From assembly GCA_026985075.1 (NCBI GenBank), contig JALSQX010000022.1, positions 148,409-212,408 of the forward strand: a stretch of 64,000 bases of DNA, given 5' to 3'. Of the stretch, positions 1 through 8,017 are shown in pieces. The DNA comes from Blastocatellia bacterium. GTDB taxonomy: Bacteria; Acidobacteriota; Blastocatellia; HR10; J050. Both the position numbers and the translations under genes were made by a program. How positions within the stretch are numbered: position 1 is the stretch's first letter; each line of letters begins with the position of its first letter. Under the pieces are notes generated by a model. It was not told the origin of the DNA and did not search any database. It worked only from the letters and a program-made list of their open reading frames with translations.

Positions 1-153
1 AATCCTCGAGCGGCCGGCCTGAACGTGCCCTGTATGGTCCGGCTCAAGTTGTTCATGCTTGACAATCGCCTGCTCATCAAACGGCTCGGCCAGCTTTCGG
101 CGTCCGATCGGCAGCACGTCACCGAGCAGCTTCACGCCTTTCTGTCCTGGTGA
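1..153 (+). CDS. PemK/MazF-like toxin, C-terminal part (5' end outside window)
   Basis: Frame 1 is open from the first base to TGA at 151-153 and encodes 50 residues. The tail (GLNVPCMVRLKLFMLD, then IKRLGQLSASDRQHV and a short final helix) resembles the C-terminus of MazF/PemK ribonuclease toxins, where a Val-Lys-Leu/Val strand is followed by an Arg-Leu-Gly-x-Leu segment and a final helix. Family knowledge: these are mRNA interferases paired with a small antitoxin, normally encoded just upstream, which would lie outside the window. The catalytic N-terminal half cannot be seen, so activity cannot be judged. No partner antitoxin lies downstream. Confidence 0.6.
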   Translation, partial: NPRAAGLNVPCMVRLKLFMLDNRLLIKRLGQLSASDRQHVTEQLHAFLSW

Positions 154-316
154 TCCCGTGAAAATCAAAGGTCGATTCAGGCCGATTGTTCTCTGAGAGA
201 GAATCATAACCGAGTCTCACCAAGAAACATCCATCTTCCCTCTCCTCCGAACGAATGAGCGCAGAGCAATAAATGACGGGTGCCTCACGACAAACCACTG
301 ACGATGGACAACAGGC

Positions 317-982
317 TCAATCATCCACGATCCACCCATCGAACAGCTTGATGACCCGGTCGCCATAGGCCGCCCACGTCTCATTGTGGGTGACCTGGAC
401 GATGGTCGTCCCGTCCTCATTCCGTCGTTTCAACAGATCCATGATCATCTTCCCCTGGCTCGAATGGAGGCTCCCGGTGGGCTCGTCAGCCAGAATGAGC
501 CGGGGATGACCGATGACCGCGCGGGCCACGGCGACCAGTTGTTGTTGACCGCCGGAGAGCTGACTCGGGTAGAGATCCTTCTTGCCGACGATTTGAAAGC
601 GATCCAGGATGTCGGCCACTAATGCTTGCCGTTCCGAGCGCTTGACGCCCCGATAGGAGAGCGGTAAATCCAGATTCTCGTAAACGGTGAGGTGATCCAG
701 CAGGTAATATTGCTGGAACACAAAGCCAATGTAGCGCTTGTGAAGCTCGGTTCGCTGCTTGGCGTTGAGCTGATGGACGGCCTGACCCAGGAAATAGTAT
801 TCCCCGCTCCAAGCCCCATCGAGCATGCCGAGAATGCCCAGCAACGTCGATTTGCCCGCACCGGACGGGCCCATGATGGTGAGGAACTCACCTTCTCTCA
901 CCTCCATAGTGATGCGGCGCAGGACCCAGGTCTTGATGTGCCCGTGTTGATAATATTTTTCCACATTCCTCAATCGGATCAT
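317..982 (-). CDS. ABC transporter ATP-binding protein (MacB/LolD type) with atypical D-loop
   Basis: A 221-residue nucleotide-binding subunit of the MacB/LolD class. Walker A is GPSGAGKST (about residues 38-46), the signature LSGGQQQ is at 142-148 and Walker B LILADEP follows at 162. It differs from close family members in two places: the D-loop reads SLHS (171-174) where NLDS is usual, so the conserved Asp is His, and the Arg after LSGGQQQ is Leu. It lies 76 bp downstream of a second, canonical ATPase on the same strand, and the two probably belong to one export system with the HlyD-type adaptor further upstream. No FtsX-like permease is present. The substitutions suggest a degenerate or asymmetric ATPase site, which is an inference. 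Confidence 0.88.
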   Translation of the reverse strand: MIRLRNVEKYYQHGHIKTWVLRRITMEVREGEFLTIMGPSGAGKSTLLGILGMLDGAWSGEYYFLGQAVHQLNAKQRTELHKRYIGFVFQQYYLLDHLTVYENLDLPLSYRGVKRSERQALVADILDRFQIVGKKDLYPSQLSGGQQQLVAVARAVIGHPRLILADEPTGSLHSSQGKMIMDLLKRRNEDGTTIVQVTHNETWAAYGDRVIKLFDGWIVDD

Positions 983-1058
983 GGACGCCCTCGCCGACGG
1001 CCGCGGGAGATGACGGGCTGGGCCGCATCAGTCCTCACGCCCGGTTCCGCCGGGTTCC

Positions 1059-1808
1059 TCATCCGAATTCGAAGCCGCTTCGCCGAAGCTCTTCCTCTTC
1101 CTGAGCCCGTCGCCACGCCTCTTCTTCCTCGACGATGCGGCCGTCAAACAGGTGGATGGTCCGTTGGGCGTAGCGCGCGTAGCGGGGATCGTGCGTCACC
1201 ATGCAGATGGTCGCTCCTTCCTCGTGGAGTTCGCGCAGCAGCTCCATGACCGCCCGTCCATTCTTGGAATCCAGGTTTCCCGTGGGCTCATCGGCCAGGA
1301 GGATGGACGGCCGACCGACGACGGCGCGGGCCACCGCTACACGCTGTTGCTGGCCACCCGAGAGTTGCGCCGGATAATGCTTCATCCGGTGAGCCATCCC
1401 CACGCGCTCAAGCGCTTCCTGCACGCGTTTTTTTCGCTCTGTGGCCGACATGCCACGATACGTGAGCGGAAGCTCGACGTTCTCGTAGACAGTCAAATCG
1501 CCGATGAGATTGAAGGCCTGGAAGATGAAGCCCACCTCGCGATTGCGTATCTGGGCACGCTCCGAAGGCGAAAGAGTGGCCACCGGCTTCCCTTTCAGCC
1601 AATATTCGCCCTCCGTCGGCGTATCCAGAAGGCCCATGAGAGAGAGCAACGTGGACTTGCCGCATCCGGAGGGCCCGGCCACGGAGACGAATTCTCCCTC
1701 CTGGATGTCCAGATTGATGTTGGAGAGGGCGTGCGTTTCCACCTCTTCGGTATAGAAAATCTTTTTCACCCCCTCCATGCGGATGAGGGGATATGTGGGC
1801 TCGCCCAT
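1059..1808 (-). CDS. ABC transporter ATP-binding protein (MacB/LolD type)
   Basis: A 249-residue ATPase subunit. Walker A is GPSGCGKST (about 45-53), followed by the Q-loop, LSGGQQQRVAVARAV, Walker B and the canonical D-loop GNLDS, then an H-loop in VTHDPRYA. The start chosen is the ATG at 1806-1808 because an AGGAGG Shine-Dalgarno sits 6 nt upstream (1815-1820 on the plus strand); a longer frame starts at 1865 but lacks such a site. The C-terminus carries a charged Glu/Arg-rich tail. Family knowledge: such subunits drive mechanotransmission-type transporters (MacB, LolCDE, FtsEX) with a permease and often a HlyD/MacA adaptor. The adaptor gene is 499 bp upstream on the same strand. The permease is missing from the window. 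Confidence 0.9.
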   Translation of the reverse strand: MGEPTYPLIRMEGVKKIFYTEEVETHALSNINLDIQEGEFVSVAGPSGCGKSTLLSLMGLLDTPTEGEYWLKGKPVATLSPSERAQIRNREVGFIFQAFNLIGDLTVYENVELPLTYRGMSATERKKRVQEALERVGMAHRMKHYPAQLSGGQQQRVAVARAVVGRPSILLADEPTGNLDSKNGRAVMELLRELHEEGATICMVTHDPRYARYAQRTIHLFDGRIVEEEEAWRRAQEEEELRRSGFEFG

Positions 1809-2306
1809 CGGTATCCTCCTTGACGATTGACGTTCAACGACCGTCGCTCCCATCTCATCGATCAACGATGGTCGATTTCACTGTACTCCAAATGCTCCCG
1901 CCACGCCAGTGGCCATGATCGGGAGCCATCGGGGAATCGCCCCGCGGCATTACCGCACCAGCACAGGGCGCTCCCTCGTTGAGAACGAGCAAATCCCGTG
2001 CCACGACATACGCCACCCAACCAGCTTGCGTTTTCTCCAGCGAACCAGACATAGACTTCTGAACGAAAGGCGAGCAGAGAGCACGGGAACCTCGCCGAGT
2101 CCATCAACCTACTCGCCGTTTACTTCTCTTATGGGTCGCGATGGATTTCGACCTCATAGGCAGTCTCCTCGAAAATAGAAAGTGGCGCAAGAGACCACCT
2201 TGCGCTACCTCCTCCAGGCGTTTATTTTCATTCCCTCAGTGTGGCTCGCCGAGTCATGGATCGCTCCCTCCCATCCGAGAGTGATCGGGTCTTCCATTCT
2301 CCGCGG
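1809..2306 (-). other. Intergenic region with inverted repeat, no gene seen
   Basis: Roughly 500 bp between the adaptor gene and the first ATPase. Short open frames here have no family-like sequence or good ribosome binding site. The only clear structure is the imperfect palindrome at 2182-2208, one of three related copies in the first 6 kb. No decaying permease gene could be recognised by eye. Confidence 0.5.
2182..2208. repeat. Palindromic repeat, copy 1 (GCGCAAG family)
   Basis: The arms GTGGCGCAAG (2182-2191) and CTTGCGCTAC (2199-2208) pair at 9 of 10 positions around a 7-nt loop. Related copies lie at 3923-3949 and 5881-5904. All three are intergenic, which fits a REP-like dispersed element. 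Confidence 0.65.
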
Positions 2307-3560
2307 TCACCTCAGACAAATGCGATCATAGCCATCCCATTGAGACATGTCAGAGAGGATTACCCGATCGCCCTCGAGTAAGCCCTCCAGGATCTCGATG
2401 GTGTTGACCGAACTGCGCCCCAATTTAACCGGGACCCGAACGGCACAATCGGTATCTGGATCGAGCCGGAACAACCCGATGGTGCTGTTGGCCTGCCCAT
2501 AAGCGGGACGACCGACGTACAACACATCCTCCAGGCGCTCGATGAGGATCGTTCCATCGACGCTCAAGTCCGGTCGAGCCCCTTTGGGCAACGGACCAAC
2601 CAATGCCACATCGACGGTGACGACTCCCTCTTTCACGGCGGGATCGATTCTCACCACGCGCCCCGGCACGATTCCATTGCGCGTGTCAACGGTCACCGAC
2701 TGTCCGATCTGCACGTCCTTGGCCTGCGTCTCGGGAATGCGCAATGCCGCCTTCAACGGCTCGGGACGAGCGACGATGGCCAGCGTCGTTCCCGGCGTGA
2801 CGCGTTGTCCCACCTCCACGGGCACCTGTTGCAGCACTCCGGCGATTCCCGGGCGCACGCGCAACGAACGGAGCTGTCGCCGACGTAATGCAAACAGCGC
2901 CCGCAATTGCTCCAGGCGAGCACGCTGGACGGCGAGTTGCGCCTCGGCCGATTCGGCCATCTTCTGGAGCCGCTGCTGCTCAATCTCTCGCCGCGTGGCC
3001 AACGTCTCGGCCCGGACCTGCGACAGTTTGAGATCCAATTCCGACACTAATCCATCTCGGGCCAGTTTTTCATTTCTCTCCGCCTGAAGCCTGGCCGTCT
3101 GAAAATCAGCCTCTACGCTGGCCGCCACGGCCCGCTGATTCAATACCTGACTCTCGAGCTGGACGCGCAGGTTGTGATATTCGGCCTCGGCGGCTCTCAG
3201 TTGCCATTGGGCATCAAATGCCGCCTGTTCGACCTCCGGATTGCTCAGTTCCAACAAAACGGTATCTGGCTTCACGACTGCGCCCGGCTGCAAAAAGATG
3301 CGTTCCACCCGGCCCTCGGTTTCGGCCGGTACCCAACGGATCTCTTCGGGTACGAGCGTACCGTTCCCTCTCACCTGACGCAGCATCTCCCCCCGTTTCA
3401 CCGTATCAATCCAAACTGTGGCCCGGTCGACAGTGGGTGCTGCCGGTTCCAACCGCGAGGTGAACACGAATCCCCCGGCCACGATGATCGTGATGACCAC
3501 AGCATATAAGATCCGTCGTCGGCGACGACGACGGGCGGCATCCTGACGCGGAATGTCCAT
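2307..3560 (-). CDS. HlyD/MacA-type periplasmic adaptor protein of an export system
   Basis: 417 residues. The N-terminus has a run of arginines (about 11-16) followed by one membrane segment (ILYAVVITIIVAGGFVF), so the protein is anchored in the inner membrane with its body in the periplasm. Next come a lipoyl/barrel-sandwich strand pair, a long Ala/Glu/Arg/Gln-rich alpha-hairpin (about 130-235, coiled-coil character), the second half of the barrel-sandwich (VRPGIAGVLQQVPVEVGQRV) and a beta-barrel/membrane-proximal domain ending in LEGDRVILSD. This is the membrane fusion protein architecture. It precedes two ABC ATPases on the same strand, so a MacA-like role in tripartite export is likely. 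The substrate is unknown. A divergent palindrome-bearing gap lies upstream. Confidence 0.88.
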   Translation of the reverse strand: MDIPRQDAARRRRRRRILYAVVITIIVAGGFVFTSRLEPAAPTVDRATVWIDTVKRGEMLRQVRGNGTLVPEEIRWVPAETEGRVERIFLQPGAVVKPDTVLLELSNPEVEQAAFDAQWQLRAAEAEYHNLRVQLESQVLNQRAVAASVEADFQTARLQAERNEKLARDGLVSELDLKLSQVRAETLATRREIEQQRLQKMAESAEAQLAVQRARLEQLRALFALRRRQLRSLRVRPGIAGVLQQVPVEVGQRVTPGTTLAIVARPEPLKAALRIPETQAKDVQIGQSVTVDTRNGIVPGRVVRIDPAVKEGVVTVDVALVGPLPKGARPDLSVDGTILIERLEDVLYVGRPAYGQANSTIGLFRLDPDTDCAVRVPVKLGRSSVNTIEILEGLLEGDRVILSDMSQWDGYDRICLR

Positions 3561-4184
3561 CGTTCCTCCTCAAACTCTCACTGCAACTGCCGTGCCATCG
3601 AGTAACGACGCGCCGCCCATCCTTCCGGCGCGATGGGAGAGTACGACCGGCCCCCCACCTCTGTCATACAACTTCCATTTTTCCAAAGAGTTATACCACT
3701 GGGGCGAGCGCCCGCCCTCGAAGGTGATTGAACTGGATTACACCCAGGATGGATGGCCGTCAGGGAGCATTGTTCGATTTTGAGACGGGGACATCCCAAA
3801 ACCGGACAGTTGCCCTCTCCAATTAAGTGATCTATGGCCCTGTGCGTCACCATCGAATCGATGAATAAATTTTCGAGGGGATCATCCATGAGCCATGTCA
3901 CGGCACGAACGGTGAGAACGAAGTAGCGCAAGATGCCATCTTGTGCCACCACCCTTTCTCACCGGACGCCACACCGAGTGAGTGGTGAGTTATTTCCAAA
4001 GGGGCCGGCGCCGAAGATGAGTGCCAGAAAGAGTCACCGTGCCACATTCGCCGAGCAATGCGAGTGAGCAGCCTCGCGTCCGGCTTGGGTCAGAACAGAA
4101 GTGGGACGGTCATCCGCGGAGACGACCTATCAGCGTGGCCCAATCAACCCCAGACGCCGACTTCCGGGTGATCGGCCAAACGCT
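3561..4184. other. Intergenic region, no gene seen
   Basis: About 620 bp upstream of the adaptor gene and downstream of the macro-domain gene. A 124-codon minus-strand frame here has no recognisable family features and no convincing ribosome binding site. A palindromic repeat lies at 3923-3949. It presumably holds the promoter of the adaptor/ATPase genes, but no clear -35/-10 pair stands out. Confidence 0.5.
3923..3949. repeat. Palindromic repeat, copy 2 (GCGCAAG family)
   Basis: The arms GTAGCGCAAGAT (3923-3934) and ATCTTGTGCCAC (3938-3949) pair at 10 of 12 positions around a 3-nt loop (GCC). It is related to the copies at 2182 and 5881. Confidence 0.65.
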
Positions 4185-4763
4185 TCAGGCCTCATCTCCA
4201 AACTGCCGGCGGAACTCGGCTTGGAACGCCTCCAAGGTGGGCTGGTCGAAAAGGACGAAGCGAATCTCTCGGAGCCGACTGTCCGGATGCCGTTCGGCAA
4301 ATTCCCGTGCCGTAGTCAACAGGATCTGTGCACAGCGATCCTTGGGGAAGCCGAAGATGCCCGAGCTGATGGCCGGCAAGGCGATGCTGCCAAAGCCGCG
4401 CTCGTCGGCCAGCTTCAAACTATTCCAGACCGCCGACCGGAGTTTCTCGTCTTCACCCTGCTCGCCACCATGCCAGATCGGACCCACAGCGTGAATGACG
4501 GCTTTGGCCGGCAGCCGACCGGCACCGGTGATGGCCGCCTGGCCCGTGGCCACCGGTCCATGACGCCGGACCCATTCGGTGCTCTCTCGTTGAATCTCGG
4601 GCCCACCTTTCCTGACAATCGCGCCGGCCACGCCTCCACCATGGGCGAGGTCCTCGTTGGCCGCGTTGACGATGGCATCCACCTGTTCCTCGGTGATATC
4701 TCCTTGCACCACCTTGATGATGTGACCCGAAGGAAGCACATGCTGAAGTTCGCGTCGATTCAT
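4185..4763 (-). CDS. Macro domain protein (ADP-ribose/O-acetyl-ADP-ribose binding, MacroD-like)
   Basis: 192 residues from the ATG at 4761-4763, preceded by a GGAGGG site; an upstream in-frame ATG at 4829 is less well placed. The macro-domain signatures are clear: GDIT (21-24), NAAN (33-36), GGGVAGAI (42-49) and ISSGIFGFP in the second half. Family knowledge: MacroD-type proteins remove mono-ADP-ribose from proteins or deacetylate O-acetyl-ADP-ribose, and the conserved Asn and the Gly-rich loop needed for this are present. The gene stands alone and is divergent from the TyrA-like gene. A cytosolic role in ADP-ribose signalling or repair is likely; the exact substrate cannot be told. Confidence 0.92.
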   Translation of the reverse strand: MNRRELQHVLPSGHIIKVVQGDITEEQVDAIVNAANEDLAHGGGVAGAIVRKGGPEIQRESTEWVRRHGPVATGQAAITGAGRLPAKAVIHAVGPIWHGGEQGEDEKLRSAVWNSLKLADERGFGSIALPAISSGIFGFPKDRCAQILLTTAREFAERHPDSRLREIRFVLFDQPTLEAFQAEFRRQFGDEA

Positions 4764-4972
4764 GGATATGCCCTCCACGCTGGTGTTCGCTCGAGGGGAC
4801 GGCGCACTGCTCATCGGCATCCATCCCAAACCGGATTATAAGTTGCCGCGCGGACCCGGTCAAAGGAGCACGCCTCAGCCGCGCCTCACACACCAAAGAG
4901 CGCCCCGTTGGGGACTTCACCGCACGGTCCCCCTAGACGGAACCTCCCTCGGTTTGCTAACTTCGTAATGGT

Positions 4973-5740
4973 GTGATGGACATGAGTGAACAGTGCTCTA
5001 TCATCGGTTTCGGTCGCTTCGGTCAACTGCTGGCCAGAATTCTTCGCGAGGAGTTTTCGGTCCTGGTCTACGATGTGCGACCAGATAGCCGCGTCGCCAG
5101 CGAGTTGGGCGTCCGGTGCGTCAGCTTCGAACAAGCTTGCCGCGCCCCAAACGTGTTCCTCTGCACACCGATCTCGGCACTGGAGTCCGTCATCAGGCAA
5201 GCCAAACCCCATCTCCAGCCAGGGACATTGGTCATGGACACCTGCTCGGTCAAAATCCATCCGGCGGAGGTAATGCAACGGGAACTGCCCGAGACGGTGC
5301 AAGCCCTGGCCACGCACCCGCTGTTCGGTCCCGATAGCGCCAAAAACGGGTTGCATGGGCTCCGCATCGTCTTCTGCCCACTCCGTATCAGCAGCGCCCG
5401 CCTCCTTTTCTGGCGCGATTTCTGGCAGCGCCGTGGAGTCATTGTCCTGGAGAAGACGCCCGACGAACACGACCGGCTGGCCGCCTACTCCCAGGGGATC
5501 ACGCACTTTGTCGGACGCGTCCTCGGAGAACTCCATCTGCGCCCGGGAGACATTTCGACCAAAGGGTTCGAAGATATCCTCGGCGTCATCGAGCAGACCA
5601 CCCATGACACCTGGCAGCTCTTTCACGATCTGCAGCACTACAATCCTTATACGGCGCAAATGCGCGATGATCTCGTGCGCGCCTTCAACCGCATCATGGC
5701 CAAGCTCTATCCACAGGAAGCGACTGAGGAGGGGCGATGA
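4973..5740 (+). CDS. Prephenate dehydrogenase family protein (TyrA-like)
   Basis: About 255 residues. The N-terminus has a Rossmann dinucleotide fold (IIGFGRFGQLL, GxGxxG), then DVRPDSR at the second strand, DTCSVK, and the THPLFGPDS motif typical of prephenate/arogenate dehydrogenases, followed by a helical C-terminal dimerisation domain. Family reaction: NAD(P)-dependent oxidative decarboxylation of prephenate or arogenate in tyrosine synthesis. No chorismate mutase or ACT domain is fused, and no aromatic-pathway neighbours are nearby. The start is uncertain (GTG 4973, ATG 4976 or ATG 4982) because no Shine-Dalgarno is visible. An extended -10-like TGCTAACTT just upstream would allow a nearly leaderless transcript, which is an inference. 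Confidence 0.85.
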   Translation: MMDMSEQCSIIGFGRFGQLLARILREEFSVLVYDVRPDSRVASELGVRCVSFEQACRAPNVFLCTPISALESVIRQAKPHLQPGTLVMDTCSVKIHPAEVMQRELPETVQALATHPLFGPDSAKNGLHGLRIVFCPLRISSARLLFWRDFWQRRGVIVLEKTPDEHDRLAAYSQGITHFVGRVLGELHLRPGDISTKGFEDILGVIEQTTHDTWQLFHDLQHYNPYTAQMRDDLVRAFNRIMAKLYPQEATEEGR

Positions 5741-5880
5741 GCCTGATTGGATGAGCGTCCTTCATCTTGACTCTCACAGAGCGGAATGCGGACCGGCGCC
5801 GTCCTCCGGACACCGCCGCTCTCATCGCCGAGCGATGACCGTCCGCCTTCAGGCCGGAGACCTCCTTCGAAAACAGGGGA

Positions 5881-5904
5881 GCGCAAGACGGCAGCTTGCG
5901 CTAC
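5881..5904. repeat. Palindromic repeat, copy 3 (GCGCAAG family)
   Basis: GCGCAAG (5881-5887) and CTTGCGC (5895-5901) are perfect 7-nt arms with a 7-nt loop, followed by TAC as in copy 1. It sits between the convergent tyrA-like gene and the selenoprotein gene, so it could also act as a terminator hairpin, although no U-tract follows. Confidence 0.65.
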
Positions 5905-5967
5905 ATTCCCTCAAAGTCCCCTTTCACCCCCTCGGTGCCGTGCTCCAGCATCATGGACGACCTCCCT

Positions 5968-7395
5968 TCAGAGCCTGGGCTTCTTAACACGAACGTTGAG
6001 GACGATGTCCTGCCGACGATATAGACAGACGCCGTTGACGTCCTCGCAGACGTAATAGAGAGCATAGCCGGGTATCGCCACCGTGCCCGGACGAATGTCT
6101 TCCGGACAGCGAAGCTCGAATTCCACTTGTCGAAGCTCACGGCTCACCGGCCGAGGCGGGGATGGGATCGTCTGATACTGGCGATCGACCGTCCAGCCCT
6201 CGGGCGGATGAACCCAGAAGACGAAGTCCCCCGCTTCATTATTCCAATGCGCCTTGAGGCGATCATTCGGTCGGAAGATCACATGCGCGCGCACGACTCC
6301 GCCCGGAGGGATCTCCGGAGGAACGACGACCGTTTCCACTCGGATGAACCGACCTCGATCCCGATGAATTCGCCCGTCGGGATCAGGTTCCTTCTCTGGA
6401 GGCCTCGTCGAAAGGAACTGTCGCGTCGGTCGAGCGAGTTCTGCCCCACCGGGTTCGACGGCGAGGGGAACCGGCGTCTCCCCTCGAGCTCGAATTTCGG
6501 CTCGCGCGCGGCTCACCCAGTCATAGAACGGGTAGGGCTTCTTCAGCCGAGGACCGTATTGTTGGATGCGCCTCCGCCAAATGTAGTTATTGGGATCGAT
6601 CTGGAGCGCCTTCGTCCAGGCGTCGATGGCCCGTTGGAAGTCGCCGGCTCGGCGAGCCGAGGAATCATACCGCCGACGATAGGCCACGCCGAGCCGGAAC
6701 CAGGTGTATCCATCCTCGGGGGCCAGGGCGAGCGCCCGTTGGTAAGCCGTGATGGCTTCGTCGAGCCGGTCCGGTCCACCCCACAGGAACACGGCCTGGG
6801 CATATTCGCGCCAGGCAGTGGCTGTATTGCTCCGCGCCATCCGCTTCAACCGGCCGAGATCCGGCAATCCACTGGCTTCGACGCGCCTCTTCGAGGGCTC
6901 GGGGAATGACCTGTTGAGGAACTCTTCGGGGAGCTGCTCAACCCAGGTGAGCGGAGGCTGGATCTGGCGAATGATGCCATGTTCATCAATGGCCAGCGTG
7001 ATGGGAACATAGGGCACTTCCAACAAATTGAGCGAGTCGACCATCACCGGCCACGCCATCTGTTTCCACTGCATGAACAGCCGGGCGCGATCGGGATGCT
7101 GTTCTTCAATGATGCCCACCATTTGGAGTCGGTGCTGTTGTTGAAACTGTCTGGTCGCCTGGTGCCACCCGGGCACATGAACGCGGCAGCCGGCTCACCA
7201 TGATGCGAAGATATGAAGGATCAGCTTCTGGCCACGAAACTGCATAATGGACATGGGCCGGCCATCGCGCAATGCCGGCAAGGTGATGGGAGGGAAAGGT
7301 TGCCCTACTTCAAATCCGGTGGGTGGAGCCGGCATCGCCATGACGCCCACCGTCAATCCCAAAATGATCGCGGAGTGAACCAACAAAGCTCTCAC
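5968..7395 (-). CDS. Secreted selenocysteine-containing thioredoxin/TPR/DsbD-like fusion (UGA read as Sec67)
   Basis: Standard translation gives two abutting frames (7395-7195 and about 7194-5968) split only by TGA at 7195-7197. They share one frame and together encode 475 residues. The start is GTG 7393-7395 with AAGGAGG 8 nt upstream, followed by a signal peptide (about 1-21). Residues 27-135 form a TlpA/AhpC-type thioredoxin domain: the segment HIFASW is where such proteins continue with CxxC, and here the gene reads TGA-GCC-GGC-TGC, that is U67-A-G-C70. The cis-Pro region (VPYVPIT, about 126-133) is intact. TPR-like helices follow at about 194-275, then a beta-rich region (about 360-475) resembling the N-terminal domain of DsbD, with a Cys pair at 450 and 457 (C-x6-C). 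A SECIS-like hairpin lies immediately 3' of the TGA. Likely role: periplasmic thiol-disulfide reductase relay. The alternative is a recent nonsense mutation, which is less likely given the exact position and the intact 402-codon downstream frame. Confidence 0.8.
7156..7194 (-). promoter_or_regulatory. SECIS-like stem-loop directly downstream of the in-frame TGA
   Basis: Numbering the mRNA from U1 of the UGA, G22-C26 (GUGCC) pairs perfectly with G32-C36 (GGCAC) around the loop CGGGU. Below a 2x2 internal loop, C19-G39 and U18-G40 pair, U17 can bulge, and G16-C41 and C15-G42 close the stem. Known features of bacterial SECIS elements are a small apical loop about 16-37 nt from the UGA with G among its first two bases. 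In E. coli fdhF a bulged U17 is bound by SelB. All of these have counterparts here. Folding was done by eye. Confidence 0.65.
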
Positions 7396-8017
7396 CAGTT
7401 CGTCCTCCTTCCCTCAGATGTTCATGCTTCCTTCACGAGCTTGCTTGAGCATACCTCACCCGGTCAGTGATCTCAACCACCGAACGTCACTTGTTCCCCC
7501 CGCCCAACGCCCTGCGCTCCTGCGATACCGGCGGGGCTGAGGGGGAAAAGCCCACTGAAGGGAGGATACGGACACGGCGGTCCCTTCTTGCTCACAGGAT
7601 GATCGAACCGTCTCTTTCCTACTCCCGCCCCCTCCCCCCGCCGCCCCTGACCGGTTCGCCGACCCAACACAGGATGATCGAACCGTCTCTTTCCTGCTCC
7701 GGCCAGGCTCCGCTCATGGAGATCTTCTCTCTCACGGAATGGGAAACCGTCTGGTTGAGTCACTCTCTCTGCTGAGAGAGAGGCGATTCGGGCCCGCCGA
7801 TGGCGAAGAGGCACCAGGCTCCGGCCTCACCAGGCACCAACAGGAAAGCGACATGGTCTCCTCGCTCAGGAAGCTGGTTCTCCAGTCCTACCAATTCTGA
7901 ACGGATAGCCCCCCCTCTTCGACGAGGCCTCCCAGACTTTTATTCAGCGCCTCGGACTCCTGCCCATTACCTTTCCAAAAGAGTAGGGGTTTGCTACCAT
8001 TGTATGTGGAGTGCGCC
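7396..8017. other. Intergenic region with a tandem direct repeat, no gene seen
   Basis: About 620 bp between the divergent selenoprotein gene and the GspG-like gene. It holds two 33-bp direct repeats (7593 and 7668), C-rich stretches (about 7621-7645) and a possible extended -10 (TGCTACCAT near 7993) for the downstream gene. Short frames crossing it are low-complexity and not convincing as genes. Confidence 0.5.
7593..7700. repeat. Pair of 33-bp direct repeats, 75-bp period
   Basis: The unit beginning CACAGGATGATCGAACCG occurs at 7593-7625 and 7668-7700 with a single A/G difference near its end. The 42-bp spacer is C/G-rich. Only two copies are seen in the window, so it is not a CRISPR array. 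Confidence 0.8.

Noticed and set aside
1866..2306. Remnant of a permease gene in the ABC export cluster
   Set aside because: No FtsX-like hydrophobic pattern or GGxxG-type end could be recognised in any frame.
4101..4841. 246-codon plus-strand open frame
   Set aside because: It lies opposite the macro-domain gene and lacks a protein-like pattern.
5968..7176. A separate gene starting with GTG downstream of the TGA
   Set aside because: It would lack a signal peptide and half the thioredoxin fold and has no ribosome site; the in-phase upstream frame completes the domain.
7593..7700. CRISPR array
   Set aside because: Only two repeats, a single short spacer, and no cas genes in the window.
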